A stretch of DNA of 64,000 nt, from assembly GCF_008011665.1 (NCBI RefSeq), contig NZ_VOWJ01000021.1, forward strand, positions 112,537 to 176,536. The letters are read 5' to 3'. Shown piece by piece: positions 16,259-25,834 of the stretch. The position numbers and the translations under genes were made by a program. How positions within the stretch are numbered: position 1 is the first letter of the stretch; every line of letters starts with the position of its first letter. The notes below the pieces were generated by a model. That model made no database searches and was not told where the DNA came from. It worked only from the letters and a program-made list of their open reading frames with translations. Origin of the DNA: Campylobacter volucris (GTDB taxonomy: Bacteria > Campylobacterota > Campylobacteria > Campylobacterales > Campylobacteraceae).

Positions 16259-17457
16259 TCATCACCTTTTACCATTAAAGGTTTAACTCCAGGGAGTTCT
16301 TTTCCTTCTATAAGTTCTAATGACGCACCTCCACCAGTGGAGATAAAGGTCATTTCATCAGCATCACCAGCCCTTGCTACAACATCAGCAGTGTCACCAC
16401 CACCAATGACAGTAGTCGCATGAGATTCACTAATATAATGACTCATTTTAATACTACCTTTTGAGAATTTATCTATTTCAAAAACTCCCATAGGCCCATT
16501 CCACCATATAGTTTGTGCATCTGAAAGCGCTTCTTTAAATAATCTCACACTAGCAGGTCCTATATCAAGTCCCATCCAATCAGATGGAATTTCTTGTACA
16601 GGAACATACTTCATCACTGCTTCTTGCGAGCAAGTTTGTGCAGCAGTTACATCAACAGGAAGATAAATTTTTACTCCTAATTCTTTACCTTTTGATAGAA
16701 TTTTATTTGCTTCTTCTATTAAATCTTCCTCTAAAAGCGAATTTCCTATGTCATAGCCTTGAGCTTTTAAAAAAGTAAAGGTCATACCTCCACCTATGAT
16801 AAGTTTATCTACTTTTGGAAGTAAATTAGTCAAAGCTTGTAACTTGCCGCTTACTTTAGATCCTCCAACTACAGCTACAAAAGGGCGAGCAGGATGCTTG
16901 ATAAGATTGCTTGCAAATTCTATTTCTTTTTGTAATAAAAATCCAGCACCTTTGTGGGTATTATCAAAAAATTTTGTAATAGCTTCTACGCTTGAGTGAG
17001 CTCTATGGCAAACTCCAAAAGCATCATTGATATAAACATCAGCCATAGATGCAAGTTCTTTGGCTAAATTTTCATCATTTTTTGTTTCACCTTTTTCAAA
17101 GCGTAAATTTTCTAAAAGTAAAATTTCACTTTTTTGTAATTGGCTAGCTTTCTTTTTAGCATCTTCGCCGATAATATCTTTAGCCATGATTACTTCTTTA
17201 TTCATTAATCTAGCAAGTCTTTTTGCAACAGGTTCTAAAGAATATTTAGAAGCAATCTCTTTTGGACGACCTAAATGTGAAGCTAAAATAACACTACAAC
17301 CATTATCTAAGCAATATCTTATAGTAGGAATGGCTGATCTTATGCGACGATCGTCTGTGATATTTAAAAATTCATCTTGAGGCACATTAAAATCACATCT
17401 TATGAAAACTTTTTTATTGGCTAAATCTATGTCTTTGATTGATAAAATATTACTCAT
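16255..17457 (-). CDS. pgk: Phosphoglycerate kinase
   Basis: Transfers phosphate between 1,3-bisphosphoglycerate and ADP. The 400-residue protein has the N-domain substrate motifs [34 protein letters not shown] and the [10 protein letters not shown] loop. The C-terminal nucleotide domain has [32 protein letters not shown] and the end signature [10 protein letters not shown] followed by [13 protein letters not shown]. The start at 17457 has AAAGG 8 bases upstream and is 2 bp from the gapA stop, within the glycolytic/gluconeogenic run. Confidence 0.98.
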   Translation of the reverse strand: MSNILSIKDIDLANKKVFIRCDFNVPQDEFLNITDDRRIRSAIPTIRYCLDNGCSVILASHLGRPKEIASKYSLEPVAKRLARLMNKEVIMAKDIIGEDAKKKASQLQKSEILLLENLRFEKGETKNDENLAKELASMADVYINDAFGVCHRAHSSVEAITKFFDNTHKGAGFLLQKEIEFASNLIKHPARPFVAVVGGSKVSGKLQALTNLLPKVDKLIIGGGMTFTFLKAQGYDIGNSLLEEDLIEEANKILSKGKELGVKIYLPVDVTAAQTCSQEAVMKYVPVQEIPSDWMGLDIGPASVRLFKEALSDAQTIWWNGPMGVFEIDKFSKGSIKMSHYISESHATTVIGGGDTADVVARAGDADEMTFISTGGGASLELIEGKELPGVKPLMVKGDE

Positions 17458-17459
17458 TA

Positions 17460-18455
17460 TTAAGCCTTTGCAATAAATACTGCCATATCAACTAAACGAG
17501 AAGAATAACCCCATTCATTATCATACCAAGCAACTACTTTAACAAAATCATCACAAATGACTTGAGTTAAATCGCTTGCTACAATTGCTCCATATGAGCA
17601 AGTTATAAAATCGCTTGAAACTCTTTGATCATCATCAACAAGTAATAAGCCTTTTAAATTTGTGTTTGCGGCTGTTTTGAAAGCTTCATTGATTTGTTCT
17701 TTGGTAACTTTTGTTTTTAAAGTTGCGGTTAAATCTACAGTTGATACATCAGCTACTGGAACACGCATACTTTGGCCATGTAATCTTCCATCAAGTTCAG
17801 GCATGACAAGTTTCATAGCTTTGGCAGCTCCGGTAGAAGTTGGGATGATATTTTGCGCAGCAGCACGAGATCTTCTTTTATCTCTAGCTTTTGCATCGAT
17901 AATACTTTGACCATTAGTATAAGCATGTATAGTAGTCATTAAACCTTTTTCTATACCAAAATTATCTTGTAAAACTCTACATATTGGCCCTAGACAATTT
18001 GTAGTACAACTTGCATTAGAAATGATTTTTTCACCTTTATAATGATGCGCATTTACTCCTAAAACATAAGTTGGAGTATTGTCTTTTGCTGGAGCACTCA
18101 TGATAACTTTTTCTATACCATGATCTAAAAACCCTTGGCATTTTTCTAGGGTTAAATGTGCTCCTGTGCATTCTAAAACAATTTGTGCTCCATATTTTGC
18201 AAAATCTAAATCCGCTACATTTCTGCTTTTTAAAACTTTTATTTTTTTATTATCAATAATTAAATCATCTCCATCATTTTCAACACTACCTTCATATACT
18301 CCATGCACTGTGTCGTATTTAAAAAGATATTTAGTAAGTTCTGTATCGGTAGTATCATTGATCGCTACAAGTTCTATATCATCGCGTTTCATGATAATCC
18401 TTGCAACACATCTTCCAATGCGTCCAAAACCATTTATTGCAACTTTTACAGCCAT
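17460..18455 (-). CDS. gapA: Glyceraldehyde-3-phosphate dehydrogenase
   Basis: NAD(P)-dependent oxidation and phosphorylation of glyceraldehyde 3-phosphate. The Rossmann motif is [14 protein letters not shown]. The catalytic cysteine lies in [13 protein letters not shown], the phosphate sites in HAYTNGQ and TSTGAAKAM, and the catalytic His in the former. I set the start at 18455 ([11 protein letters not shown]): AAGGA is 7 bases from this ATG but only 1 base from the in-frame ATG at 18461. It is 331 residues long. First gene of gapA-pgk-tpiA-hydA2 and divergent from nadD, with about 60 bp between the starts for both promoters. Confidence 0.97.
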   Translation of the reverse strand: MAVKVAINGFGRIGRCVARIIMKRDDIELVAINDTTDTELTKYLFKYDTVHGVYEGSVENDGDDLIIDNKKIKVLKSRNVADLDFAKYGAQIVLECTGAHLTLEKCQGFLDHGIEKVIMSAPAKDNTPTYVLGVNAHHYKGEKIISNASCTTNCLGPICRVLQDNFGIEKGLMTTIHAYTNGQSIIDAKARDKRRSRAAAQNIIPTSTGAAKAMKLVMPELDGRLHGQSMRVPVADVSTVDLTATLKTKVTKEQINEAFKTAANTNLKGLLLVDDDQRVSSDFITCSYGAIVASDLTQVICDDFVKVVAWYDNEWGYSSRLVDMAVFIAKA

Positions 18456-18515
18456 TTTCATTTCCTTTTTATGATTAAATGCTAAAATTCTACTAAAAAA
18501 AGGTTAAAATTTTAT

Positions 18516-19061
18516 ATGAAAATCGCACTTTTTGGAGGTAGTTTTGATCCGCCTCATTTAGGACATAATGCTATTGTATTTAATGCTTTGGAATATTTAG
18601 ATATTGATAAATTAGTCATTATGCCAACTTTTATTAGCCCTTTTAAACAAAAATTTACTGCTAATGAGCAAATACGTTTAAAATGGTGTGAGGCAGTTTG
18701 GACAAATATATCAAAAGTAGAAATTTGTGATTTTGAAATTTTAAAACAAAGACCTGTGCCTAGTATAGAAAGTGTAGATTTTTTATATAAAAAATATGAA
18801 ATTTCAAAATTTTATTTAATTTTAGGTGCTGATCATTTAAAAAATTTACACCAATGGCATGAATTTGAAAGATTGCAAAATTTGGTAGAATTTGTCATAG
18901 CAAAAAGAGATAATATATTTATCCCTAAAGAATTTAAAACTTTAGATACTAAAGTAGATATTTCTTCATCTTTTATAAGACAAACTTTGCAAACAACTCA
19001 AGTTTGTAAGCAAATCAAAGAAGAGGTTAAGCTTTGTTATTCTAAATTTAGAAATCATTAA
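18516..19061 (+). CDS. nadD: Nicotinate-nucleotide adenylyltransferase
   Basis: Joins nicotinate mononucleotide with ATP to give deamido-NAD. It is a 181-residue nucleotidylyltransferase with the substrate loop FGGSFDPPHLGHNAIV (H-x-G-H) at the N-terminus and the C-terminal VDISSSFIRQTL (I-S-S-T/S-x-I-R). YLILGADHLKNLHQWHEFE is the NadD-specific centre. It begins 60 bp from the divergent gapA start and is 11 bp ahead of rsfS, an arrangement common across bacteria. Confidence 0.95.
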   Translation: MKIALFGGSFDPPHLGHNAIVFNALEYLDIDKLVIMPTFISPFKQKFTANEQIRLKWCEAVWTNISKVEICDFEILKQRPVPSIESVDFLYKKYEISKFYLILGADHLKNLHQWHEFERLQNLVEFVIAKRDNIFIPKEFKTLDTKVDISSSFIRQTLQTTQVCKQIKEEVKLCYSKFRNH

Positions 19062-19072
19062 AAAGGAAAGAA

Positions 19073-19408
19073 ATGCAAGAAAGAATTGATAATATAGTTC
19101 AAATTTTAGATGATAAAAAAGCAGATTTAATAGAAACTTTTAATATGCAAGATAAAGATTATTTTGTTAAATTTGTAGTGATTGCTACTACTATGGGAGA
19201 AAGGCATGCCCTTTCTTTGATTGATGATTTAAAAACCAATCTTAAAAGTAAGGGTGAGGAGTTTTTAAATATAGAAAATAGTGAAGAATGGACTGTGCTT
19301 GATTTAGGTGATATTTTAATTCATTTGATGAGTGAAACTTATAGAGCAAAATATAATATAGAAGAATTTTTAAAAAGTTTAAATAAAGAGAGTAAAAATC
19401 AGGAATAA
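19073..19408 (+). CDS. rsfS: Ribosome silencing factor
   Basis: RsfS/Iojap binds L14 and blocks joining of the ribosomal subunits in starved cells. The 111 residues show the family ending VLDLGDILIHLMSETYRAKY followed by IEEF, and a central FVVIATTMGERHALSLIDDL. AAAGG is well placed before the ATG at 19073. Pairing with nadD supports the call. It has no obvious terminator; a 215-bp AT-rich stretch follows. Confidence 0.92.
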   Translation: MQERIDNIVQILDDKKADLIETFNMQDKDYFVKFVVIATTMGERHALSLIDDLKTNLKSKGEEFLNIENSEEWTVLDLGDILIHLMSETYRAKYNIEEFLKSLNKESKNQE

Positions 19409-19623
19409 ACAATTATAGAGTAAATAATATCAATTTAAAGATATAAAAGAGCACTTGTTATCATAAAACACGAATATTAGCAATAAGAGCTTGTTTAAAA
19501 TTTAAAATTATACTATTCTTTAATTTATTTTATATATTTTCCTTTAAAATTTTTTGAATGACAATATTATGATTTGAATTTTTTATTGGATTGTTTTGTT
19601 TAAAAATATTTAAAATTACAACA
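19409..19623. other. AT-rich convergent spacer, no gene seen
   Basis: Between the convergent rsfS and HIT-family genes. All frames are broken by stops, no strong hairpin with a T-run is visible, and I see no tRNA or promoter match that I would trust. Confidence 0.5.
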
Positions 19624-19998
19624 TTAAAACCCAATAGATTTTATCTTTTTAAGTAAGATTAAAGTAAAATCCTCAAAAGAAGGTAAATTTAAATTTTTTA
19701 TCTCTCTTTGTTGCTTTCCCCACATACATTCAGGGAAAAAAGCATCTTCTTTAAATCTTGCCATGACATGAAAATGCACTCTTGGTACATAGTTCGCAAA
19801 AGAAGCAATGTTGATTTTTTCAGGATTATAATACTCTTTCAAACTCTTTTCGCTAATCAATATAAAATCAAAAAGCATTTTTTGTATAAAAATTGGACAA
19901 TCGCTTAATTCTTTGTAAGATTCTTTAGTAAAAATTTTAATCCAAGGAATTTGAGAATTTTCTTTTTCTATATATAAAAAATTATTTTCATAAATCAT
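19624..19998 (-). CDS. HIT-superfamily protein
   Basis: A 124-residue protein resembling the short HIT-like hydrolases of proteobacteria. It keeps the core YVPRVHFHVMARFKEDAFFP, where the HIT motif is normally H-x-H-x-H; here the first position is Arg-Val and only the two catalytic-side histidines remain, as in the diadenosine-tetraphosphate-hydrolase-like group with L-H-V-H-V-I-A-R. MWGKQQRE follows, matching the usual P-x-W-G. The exact substrate is unknown. The start at 19998 lies just downstream of the fumC terminator, so it is probably expressed from read-through or a weak promoter. Confidence 0.7.
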   Translation of the reverse strand: MIYENNFLYIEKENSQIPWIKIFTKESYKELSDCPIFIQKMLFDFILISEKSLKEYYNPEKINIASFANYVPRVHFHVMARFKEDAFFPECMWGKQQREIKNLNLPSFEDFTLILLKKIKSIGF

Positions 19999-20011
19999 AT
20001 TAACTCTTAAA

Positions 20012-20038
20012 AAAAGACTAGGATAATCCTAGTCTTTT
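20012..20038 (-). terminator. Terminator downstream of fumC
   Basis: A perfect 12-bp inverted repeat (20012-20023 with 20027-20038) around TAA, with an A-tract and T-tract at the stem ends. It lies 2 bp after the fumC stop on the minus strand. Confidence 0.85.
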
Positions 20039-20040
20039 GA

Positions 20041-21432
20041 TTATTTTTTTGGACCTATCATTTTGGTAGGATCTACAAATTTAGCAAAATCTTCTTGATT
20101 AACTAAACCAAGTTCCATAGCACTTTCTTTTAAAGATATTCCTTTTTTGTGCGCATTTTTAGCTACTTTTGCTGCATTTTCATAACCAATATGTGGATTT
20201 AATGCAGTAACTAGCATTAAAGAATTATGTAAGTTAAAATCAATTTTTTCTTTATTTGGCTCTATACCTACCGCACAATGAATGTTAAAGGAATGCATAG
20301 CATCGGCAAGTAAATCAAGACTTTGTAAAAAATTATAAATAATTACAGGTTTAAAAACATTAAGTTCAAAATTTCCTTGACTTGCTGCAAATCCTATTGT
20401 AGCATCATTTCCCATTACTTGCACAGCTACCATGGTGATAGCTTCACATTGAGTAGGATTTACTTTACCTGGCATGATAGAGCTTCCTGGTTCATTTTCT
20501 GGTATGTTAATTTCTCCTAAGCCACATCTTGGTCCTGAAGCAAGCCATCTAATATCATTTGCTATTTTCATTAAATTTGCAGCCAAACCTTTCATGGCAC
20601 CATGAGTAAAATTAATCGCATCATGGCTTGTTAGAGCATGAAATTTATTTGGACTTGATACAAATTTAGTGCCTATTAGTTTGCTTAGTTCTTCGCTTAC
20701 TTTTTCACTAAGTTCAGGATGAGCATTCAATCCTGTGCCAACTGCTGTTCCACCAATTGCTAATTCTCTTAATGTTGGTAAAGAAGCGATGATTTGTTCT
20801 TTTGAATGAGTAAGCATAGATAAATATCCGCTAAATTCTTGTGCTAAAGTTAGTGGAGTAGCATCTTGAAGATGTGTTCTACCTATTTTTATGATACCTT
20901 CAAAATCTTTTACTTTTTTTTCAAAAGTAGCTATAAGTTCATCTAAGGCTGGTATTAATTTTTTTTCTACTTGCTCTACTGAAACTATACTCATAGCGGT
21001 TGGAAAAGTATCGTTTGAGCTTTGAGACATATTTACATGATCATTTGGATGAACGAGTTTTTCTTTTCTAAAGTCTCCACCCATAATTTCAGTAGCACGA
21101 TTTGCAATCACTTCATTCATGTTCATATTGCTTTGTGTGCCTGAGCCTGTTTGCCATATAGCTAGAGGAAAATTATCATCAAATTTACCTGCTACTATTT
21201 CATCGCAAGCTTGCACTATGGCATTTTTTTTAGCATCATCTAATTTTCCAAGTTTATTATTTACAATAGCTAAAGATTTTTTCAAATTTGCAAAAGCATA
21301 GATTAAAACTTTTGGCATTTTTTCTATACCAATCTTAAAATTTTCAAAACTTCTTTGAGTTTGAGCACCCCAATATTTTTCATCAGGAACTTTAATTTCT
21401 CCCATAGTATCATGTTCGATTCTATATTCCAT
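20041..21432 (-). CDS. fumC: Fumarate hydratase, class II
   Basis: Interconverts fumarate and malate in the citric acid cycle with an iron-free tetrameric enzyme. The 463 residues include [65 protein letters not shown] and the superfamily signature [15 protein letters not shown] with the catalytic Ser. The start at 21432 is preceded by AAAGGA. Monocistronic by the look of it: an AT-rich promoter region is upstream (21433-21530) and a strong terminator follows. Confidence 0.98.
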   Translation of the reverse strand: MEYRIEHDTMGEIKVPDEKYWGAQTQRSFENFKIGIEKMPKVLIYAFANLKKSLAIVNNKLGKLDDAKKNAIVQACDEIVAGKFDDNFPLAIWQTGSGTQSNMNMNEVIANRATEIMGGDFRKEKLVHPNDHVNMSQSSNDTFPTAMSIVSVEQVEKKLIPALDELIATFEKKVKDFEGIIKIGRTHLQDATPLTLAQEFSGYLSMLTHSKEQIIASLPTLRELAIGGTAVGTGLNAHPELSEKVSEELSKLIGTKFVSSPNKFHALTSHDAINFTHGAMKGLAANLMKIANDIRWLASGPRCGLGEINIPENEPGSSIMPGKVNPTQCEAITMVAVQVMGNDATIGFAASQGNFELNVFKPVIIYNFLQSLDLLADAMHSFNIHCAVGIEPNKEKIDFNLHNSLMLVTALNPHIGYENAAKVAKNAHKKGISLKESAMELGLVNQEDFAKFVDPTKMIGPKK

Positions 21433-21530
21433 GGACTTTCCTTTTAAATTAAAATTATAATTATATTTAAACGCAAATAAACCTAAAACTAGCTTTAATT
21501 TAAAAAATATTTTTTAAAAATTTATTTAAT

Positions 21531-21553
21531 TGTAGTTTTTTGACAAAACTACA
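21531..21553 (-). terminator. Hairpin downstream of glmS
   Basis: A 9-bp perfect stem (21531-21539 with 21545-21553) with a 5-base loop, 8 bp after the glmS stop on the minus strand and followed by an A/T-rich run. The T-run is imperfect, so it may be a modest terminator. Confidence 0.55.
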
Positions 21554-21561
21554 CATTGTAT

Positions 21562-23361
21562 TTATTCTACAGTTACACTTTTTGCTAAATTTCTTGGCAT
21601 ATCCACATCATTGCCTAATCTTATGGAAACTTCTAAGGCTAAAAGCTGTAAGATTACCATCATTTCAAAAAATTCACACATATAATGTTCTTGATTAGAA
21701 GTTTTTATAAAATCATCACTTAAGTCAAAATTAATAGGTGAAATAGCAAGCAAAGTAGAATCTCTTGCTGCAAGCTCTTCGACATTGGATTTAGTTTTTT
21801 CATAAAGACAATTTTTTGGCATTAGCGCAACGGTGAAAAGCTCACTATCGGCTAAAGCTATAGGCCCATGTTTCATTTCACCTGCTGGATAACCTTCAGC
21901 GTGTAAATATGAAATTTCTTTGAGTTTTAAAGCTCCTTCTAAAGCCAAAGGATAAAATACATCCCTTCCTATAAAGAAAAATCCATGTCCATGTAAGTAT
22001 CTTTTTGAAATTCTATGTACTTTTTCATGTAAATTTTGACTTACTTTAACGATATTTGGCAAAGTTCTTAAGGCTTGAATTTCTTTACTCATATCAAAAT
22101 TTGCTTTTTGTGCAAGATAGATTGCAAACATCCATAAAGTTGTAACTTGTGTTGCAAAAGCTTTTGTTGATGCCACACCTTTTTCGATACCTGCTCTAGT
22201 AAGTAAAGATATATCAGCAAGACGCACGATGTTAGAATTATCTACATTGCATATTGCTAAAGTTTTTACCCCTTGAGCTTTTGCTATTTTTAAAGCTTCA
22301 AGTGTATCAGCGGTTTCCCCACTTTGTGAAATTACCACAAAAAGAGTATTTTTTCCTATAATAGCTTCTCTATATCTAAATTCACTTGCGACTTCTACTT
22401 TAGTTTTTACTTTGGCAAGTCTTTCTAGTAAATAAGCTCCGCTTAAGGCTGCATGGTAGCTTGTCCCGCAAGCACAAAGAGTAATTTCTTCTATATTTTT
22501 TAAAATTTCTTCATTGATATCTTCAAAAATAATCTCTTCTCCTTGTAAGCGCCCCATTAAAACTTCACCTAAGACTCTACTTTGCTCATAAATTTCTTTT
22601 TCCATAAAAAATCTATAACCATCTTTTTGTGCGAAGCTTTTATCTTGACTTAAAACTACAAAATTAGGTTGAATGTAAGCTTGATCATGGCAAAGTTTGC
22701 ATTCTTTTAAATTTACATAACCATAATCACCATCTTCAAGATAAGCTACTTTATCTACTAAAGAAATCAATGGTGCATCGCTTGAAGCAAAATAATATTC
22801 ATTTTCATCGCCATTTTTACCTATGATTAAAGGCACGGCATTTTTTGCAAAATAAATAGTATTAGGATCTTTTTTACTAATAAGCAAAATTGCATAAGCA
22901 CCTTTTAACTCACCAATTGTTTTTTTAAAAGCTTCAAAAGGCTCATGATTATGTGCATAGTATTCAAATAAATGAACTATAACTTCAGTGTCAGTTTGAC
23001 TTAAAAAATTAACACCTTTTTGGTTAAGTTGGTTTTTTAATTCTTGATAATTTTCGATAATTCCATTATGTATTACACAAGAATACTCTCCTAAATGCGG
23101 ATGAGCGTTGATTTCTGTTGGTTTTCCATGTGTTGCCCAGCGTGTATGTCCTATAGCTAAGCCAAAACCTTCACTATTAAATTGTTTGGTTTTATTAGCT
23201 AAATTCTCTAATTTTCCTACTGCTTTGAAAAAATCAAGCTCTCCATCTTTCATTACAGCTATACCAGCACTATCATAACCTCTATATTCTAATTCTTTTA
23301 AACCATCAAGAATGATTTTTTTCTTTTCTTTGTTGCCTATATATCCTACAATTCCACACAT
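21562..23361 (-). CDS. glmS: Glutamine--fructose-6-phosphate aminotransferase
   Basis: Makes glucosamine 6-phosphate from fructose 6-phosphate and glutamine, the entry to peptidoglycan, lipid A and surface glycan synthesis. The N-terminal Ntn glutaminase begins MCGIVGYIG, with Cys2 as nucleophile, and has GHTRWATHGKPTEINAHPH. Two SIS domains follow (CGTSYHAAL, ISQSGETADT; later HGFFFIGRD and LKEISYLHAEGYPAGEMKHG) and the protein ends PRNLAKSVTVE. It is 599 residues long. No glmS ribozyme-like leader is present: the start is only 3 bp after the upstream gene's stop and no good Shine-Dalgarno is seen, suggesting coupling. Confidence 0.98.
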   Translation of the reverse strand: MCGIVGYIGNKEKKKIILDGLKELEYRGYDSAGIAVMKDGELDFFKAVGKLENLANKTKQFNSEGFGLAIGHTRWATHGKPTEINAHPHLGEYSCVIHNGIIENYQELKNQLNQKGVNFLSQTDTEVIVHLFEYYAHNHEPFEAFKKTIGELKGAYAILLISKKDPNTIYFAKNAVPLIIGKNGDENEYYFASSDAPLISLVDKVAYLEDGDYGYVNLKECKLCHDQAYIQPNFVVLSQDKSFAQKDGYRFFMEKEIYEQSRVLGEVLMGRLQGEEIIFEDINEEILKNIEEITLCACGTSYHAALSGAYLLERLAKVKTKVEVASEFRYREAIIGKNTLFVVISQSGETADTLEALKIAKAQGVKTLAICNVDNSNIVRLADISLLTRAGIEKGVASTKAFATQVTTLWMFAIYLAQKANFDMSKEIQALRTLPNIVKVSQNLHEKVHRISKRYLHGHGFFFIGRDVFYPLALEGALKLKEISYLHAEGYPAGEMKHGPIALADSELFTVALMPKNCLYEKTKSNVEELAARDSTLLAISPINFDLSDDFIKTSNQEHYMCEFFEMMVILQLLALEVSIRLGNDVDMPRNLAKSVTVE

Positions 23362-23364
23362 TTT

Positions 23365-25725
23365 TTACTCGCTTATTAGTGATTTTAAAATTTTTTCCTT
23401 ATAATCATGCAAATTTTCATTTTTATGCAAGATTAAAACATTTCTAGTTCTTTCCTTTATAGTCTGGATTTTAGCCGCACTTAAAACTATATCGTAATTT
23501 GCTAAAACACTCACGACATAAGCCATTAAGCCTTTTTGATCTTTTGTGTTTAGGGTGATTTTGGCATAGTTTTTAGAATAATCCATGTCTAATTTTAATT
23601 CATCTTTTTTAATGTTTGGTTTTTTTATTTTTTTTTGTATTTTTATATGTAATTTCGAATTTAGTAAATTTTCTAAACTTTGTTTTTGTTCATCATTGAC
23701 AATGTCAGAATATTCAAATTTCAAATACACTTTATCATCAAATAGTTCAAAATAACTCATAAAAACTAAATTTAAAGAGCTTAAAGAATTGAGTATATTT
23801 TCTATATTGTTTTTTTTATTCATAATAGCTGCTAGGATAAAATTATCTTTATTGTCAAGCCAAAATGTAAAATTTTGTTTTTGAGCGATTTGAGTAATTT
23901 TGATGATTTTTTCAAAACTATTTTTGATAAAAAATAAATTTGATTTTATATGGGTAATATTGGTTTGTGTTTCTTTGTCAAGCTCGATAAAAGCTTTACT
24001 TCTTTTTAAAGTTTGTTCTTTTTTAACTCTTCTTTGTCCTTCATCGATTAAATTTTCATCTTCAAAGCCCTCAAGAGCGTTTTGATATAATTTTTCTAAG
24101 CTTTTATAATAAAAAGTATTTTCTATTTTTAAAGCTTTAGCATTGCATAATGATAAAATTTGAAGTATTTTTAAAGTATTTATATCACAAAGTTTTGCTA
24201 TGAAATTTAATATTATGGTTTGATTGTCAATATCTTCTGTTTCTATGATATCCTTAAAAGCATTGAAATTTTTAAATAATCTTAATCCAAGTTCTAAATT
24301 TTTATCTCCTATATTAAATTTACTAACATAAGCTCTATAAATATTGGCTAAAGATATTTCATTATCTTCTTTGATAGCACTTAAAAGTATAGTTAATTTA
24401 AGTGTTAATAAAATATTTTCATCAAATTCTTTTTCTTGTTCTTCAAAATGATACAAACAAAGTAAAGCTCTATCAAGAGCACTATAAACACCTTCTTCTT
24501 CGAGTAAAAACCTGCTTTGAGTTAAAGGTTTGCAAAAGTCTTTTAAGACATTTGCATCTAAAATAAGTTTTAAAATACTATAAGAATGTTTTCTTTTTAA
24601 AATTATTTTGAAAAGTTCTAAATTTAATTCTTTATTTTTAGCTCTTTTTATAGCAAAAATTAGTTTTATATCAAAATGATAATTTTTATCTTTTAAATTT
24701 AAAAGATTTTGCAAGATGTGGTTTAAATCTTTTTCTTGATTATTATAAGTAAAATAGTCATCTTGTGAAAAGTTGGAATTTAAAATATTAAAATGTTTTT
24801 CTTGTATGCATCTTGATAAAAAATGAGTATAAATTCCACAAGTATGCATACTTTGCAATGCTTTTTGTGTGAGTATAGAGCTAAGATTTAAATTTTTCTT
24901 TTCTTTTTTATGCATTAAATTTGCAAGTTCTTGGGCGTTGCTTATAAAAAAAGTATTAATATCTTTGCCTTCTAAAAGATTCATAGCACATTTAAGTGAA
25001 AATAAAAAATCACTTGCAAGTTTAAATTCACTCATTTCTTTTTCGTTAATAAAATTTAACATATAATTTTTTGGACTATCTTTATATAAGATATTTAAAT
25101 TTTCAATATCTAATTGCTCATCAAGTCCGCCAAAATTTTTATTAATATCAAATTCTTGTTGGAGAAGTATTTTTTTAAAAGGATTAAATTTTTGGATAAT
25201 TTTTAAAGCAAATTCGTCTTTTAGCTCAGTTTGTGCTTGAGTAATTTTTTCTCTTATTTGCTTAAATAAAAATTTAGATCCGCAGATAAATCTATATTGT
25301 AAAATATTTTGCTTTAGTTCATTTTTTGCTATATTATAAAGTCCATTAAGCTCACAAATTTGATAGTTTATATTTAGATTAATATCATTTAAAATTCCTA
25401 TAAAACTTTTCATTAAAGGCTTGATATTATAAGCTTTAATATCTTTATATATTAAGAGTAAATCTACATTTTCTTTAATGCTTAAATTATTTTTTGCATA
25501 TTGCTTGATGGCTAAAATACAAAGTGGAATTTTTTCATCGTTTGGAAAAAAATCATTAAAATAATCATTTAAAACTAATTCATAAGAATCTTCTATAAAA
25601 TGATCTATTTCTTTAGAATGATGAAAGCTAAAAGAACCTTGTTTTAAAAAAAGCCTAGAGCAGTAAGCTTCATAATCTTTTAAGGAATTTTTTAGTTTAA
25701 GAGTTTTCTCTATACTAAGACTCAC
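23365..25725 (-). CDS. GlnD-like protein with lost catalytic motifs and a C-terminal ACT domain
   Basis: This 786-residue protein follows the domain order of the PII uridylyltransferase GlnD. In the nucleotidyltransferase region (residues about 65-150) AIKQYAKNNLSIKENVDLLL stands where GlnD has G-G-Y-G-R...S-D-I-D, so the Gly pair and first Asp are gone. In the middle HD region, DDYFTYNNQEKDLNHILQNL and IKLIFAIKRAKNK replace the F-H-x-Y-T-V-D-x-H and L-H-D-I-x-K-G segments. The C-terminal ACT domain looks intact (KGLMAYVVSVLANYDIVLSA...ERTRNVLIL). The start is GTG, with AAGGA 6-7 bases upstream. It is probably a ligand-sensing pseudoenzyme and lies 3 bp before glmS. Confidence 0.7.
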   Translation of the reverse strand: MSLSIEKTLKLKNSLKDYEAYCSRLFLKQGSFSFHHSKEIDHFIEDSYELVLNDYFNDFFPNDEKIPLCILAIKQYAKNNLSIKENVDLLLIYKDIKAYNIKPLMKSFIGILNDINLNINYQICELNGLYNIAKNELKQNILQYRFICGSKFLFKQIREKITQAQTELKDEFALKIIQKFNPFKKILLQQEFDINKNFGGLDEQLDIENLNILYKDSPKNYMLNFINEKEMSEFKLASDFLFSLKCAMNLLEGKDINTFFISNAQELANLMHKKEKKNLNLSSILTQKALQSMHTCGIYTHFLSRCIQEKHFNILNSNFSQDDYFTYNNQEKDLNHILQNLLNLKDKNYHFDIKLIFAIKRAKNKELNLELFKIILKRKHSYSILKLILDANVLKDFCKPLTQSRFLLEEEGVYSALDRALLCLYHFEEQEKEFDENILLTLKLTILLSAIKEDNEISLANIYRAYVSKFNIGDKNLELGLRLFKNFNAFKDIIETEDIDNQTIILNFIAKLCDINTLKILQILSLCNAKALKIENTFYYKSLEKLYQNALEGFEDENLIDEGQRRVKKEQTLKRSKAFIELDKETQTNITHIKSNLFFIKNSFEKIIKITQIAQKQNFTFWLDNKDNFILAAIMNKKNNIENILNSLSSLNLVFMSYFELFDDKVYLKFEYSDIVNDEQKQSLENLLNSKLHIKIQKKIKKPNIKKDELKLDMDYSKNYAKITLNTKDQKGLMAYVVSVLANYDIVLSAAKIQTIKERTRNVLILHKNENLHDYKEKILKSLISE

Positions 25726-25834
25726 GATTTATCCTTAAATTGTATTTTTTAAATCATATCAAAAATATTTTGTATTAAATTTTAAGTAAGTTGAAAATAT
25801 AATTATATTTTTAATTTCTAAAAATGGTTAGATA

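Noticed and set aside
19409..19623. Possible small gene in the rsfS-HIT spacer
   Set aside because: All frames are short and lack start signals; nothing resembles a known RNA.
21433..21561. glmS ribozyme or other riboswitch near glmS
   Set aside because: This stretch is downstream of glmS, and the true 5' side is only 3 bp from the preceding gene, leaving no room for a leader.
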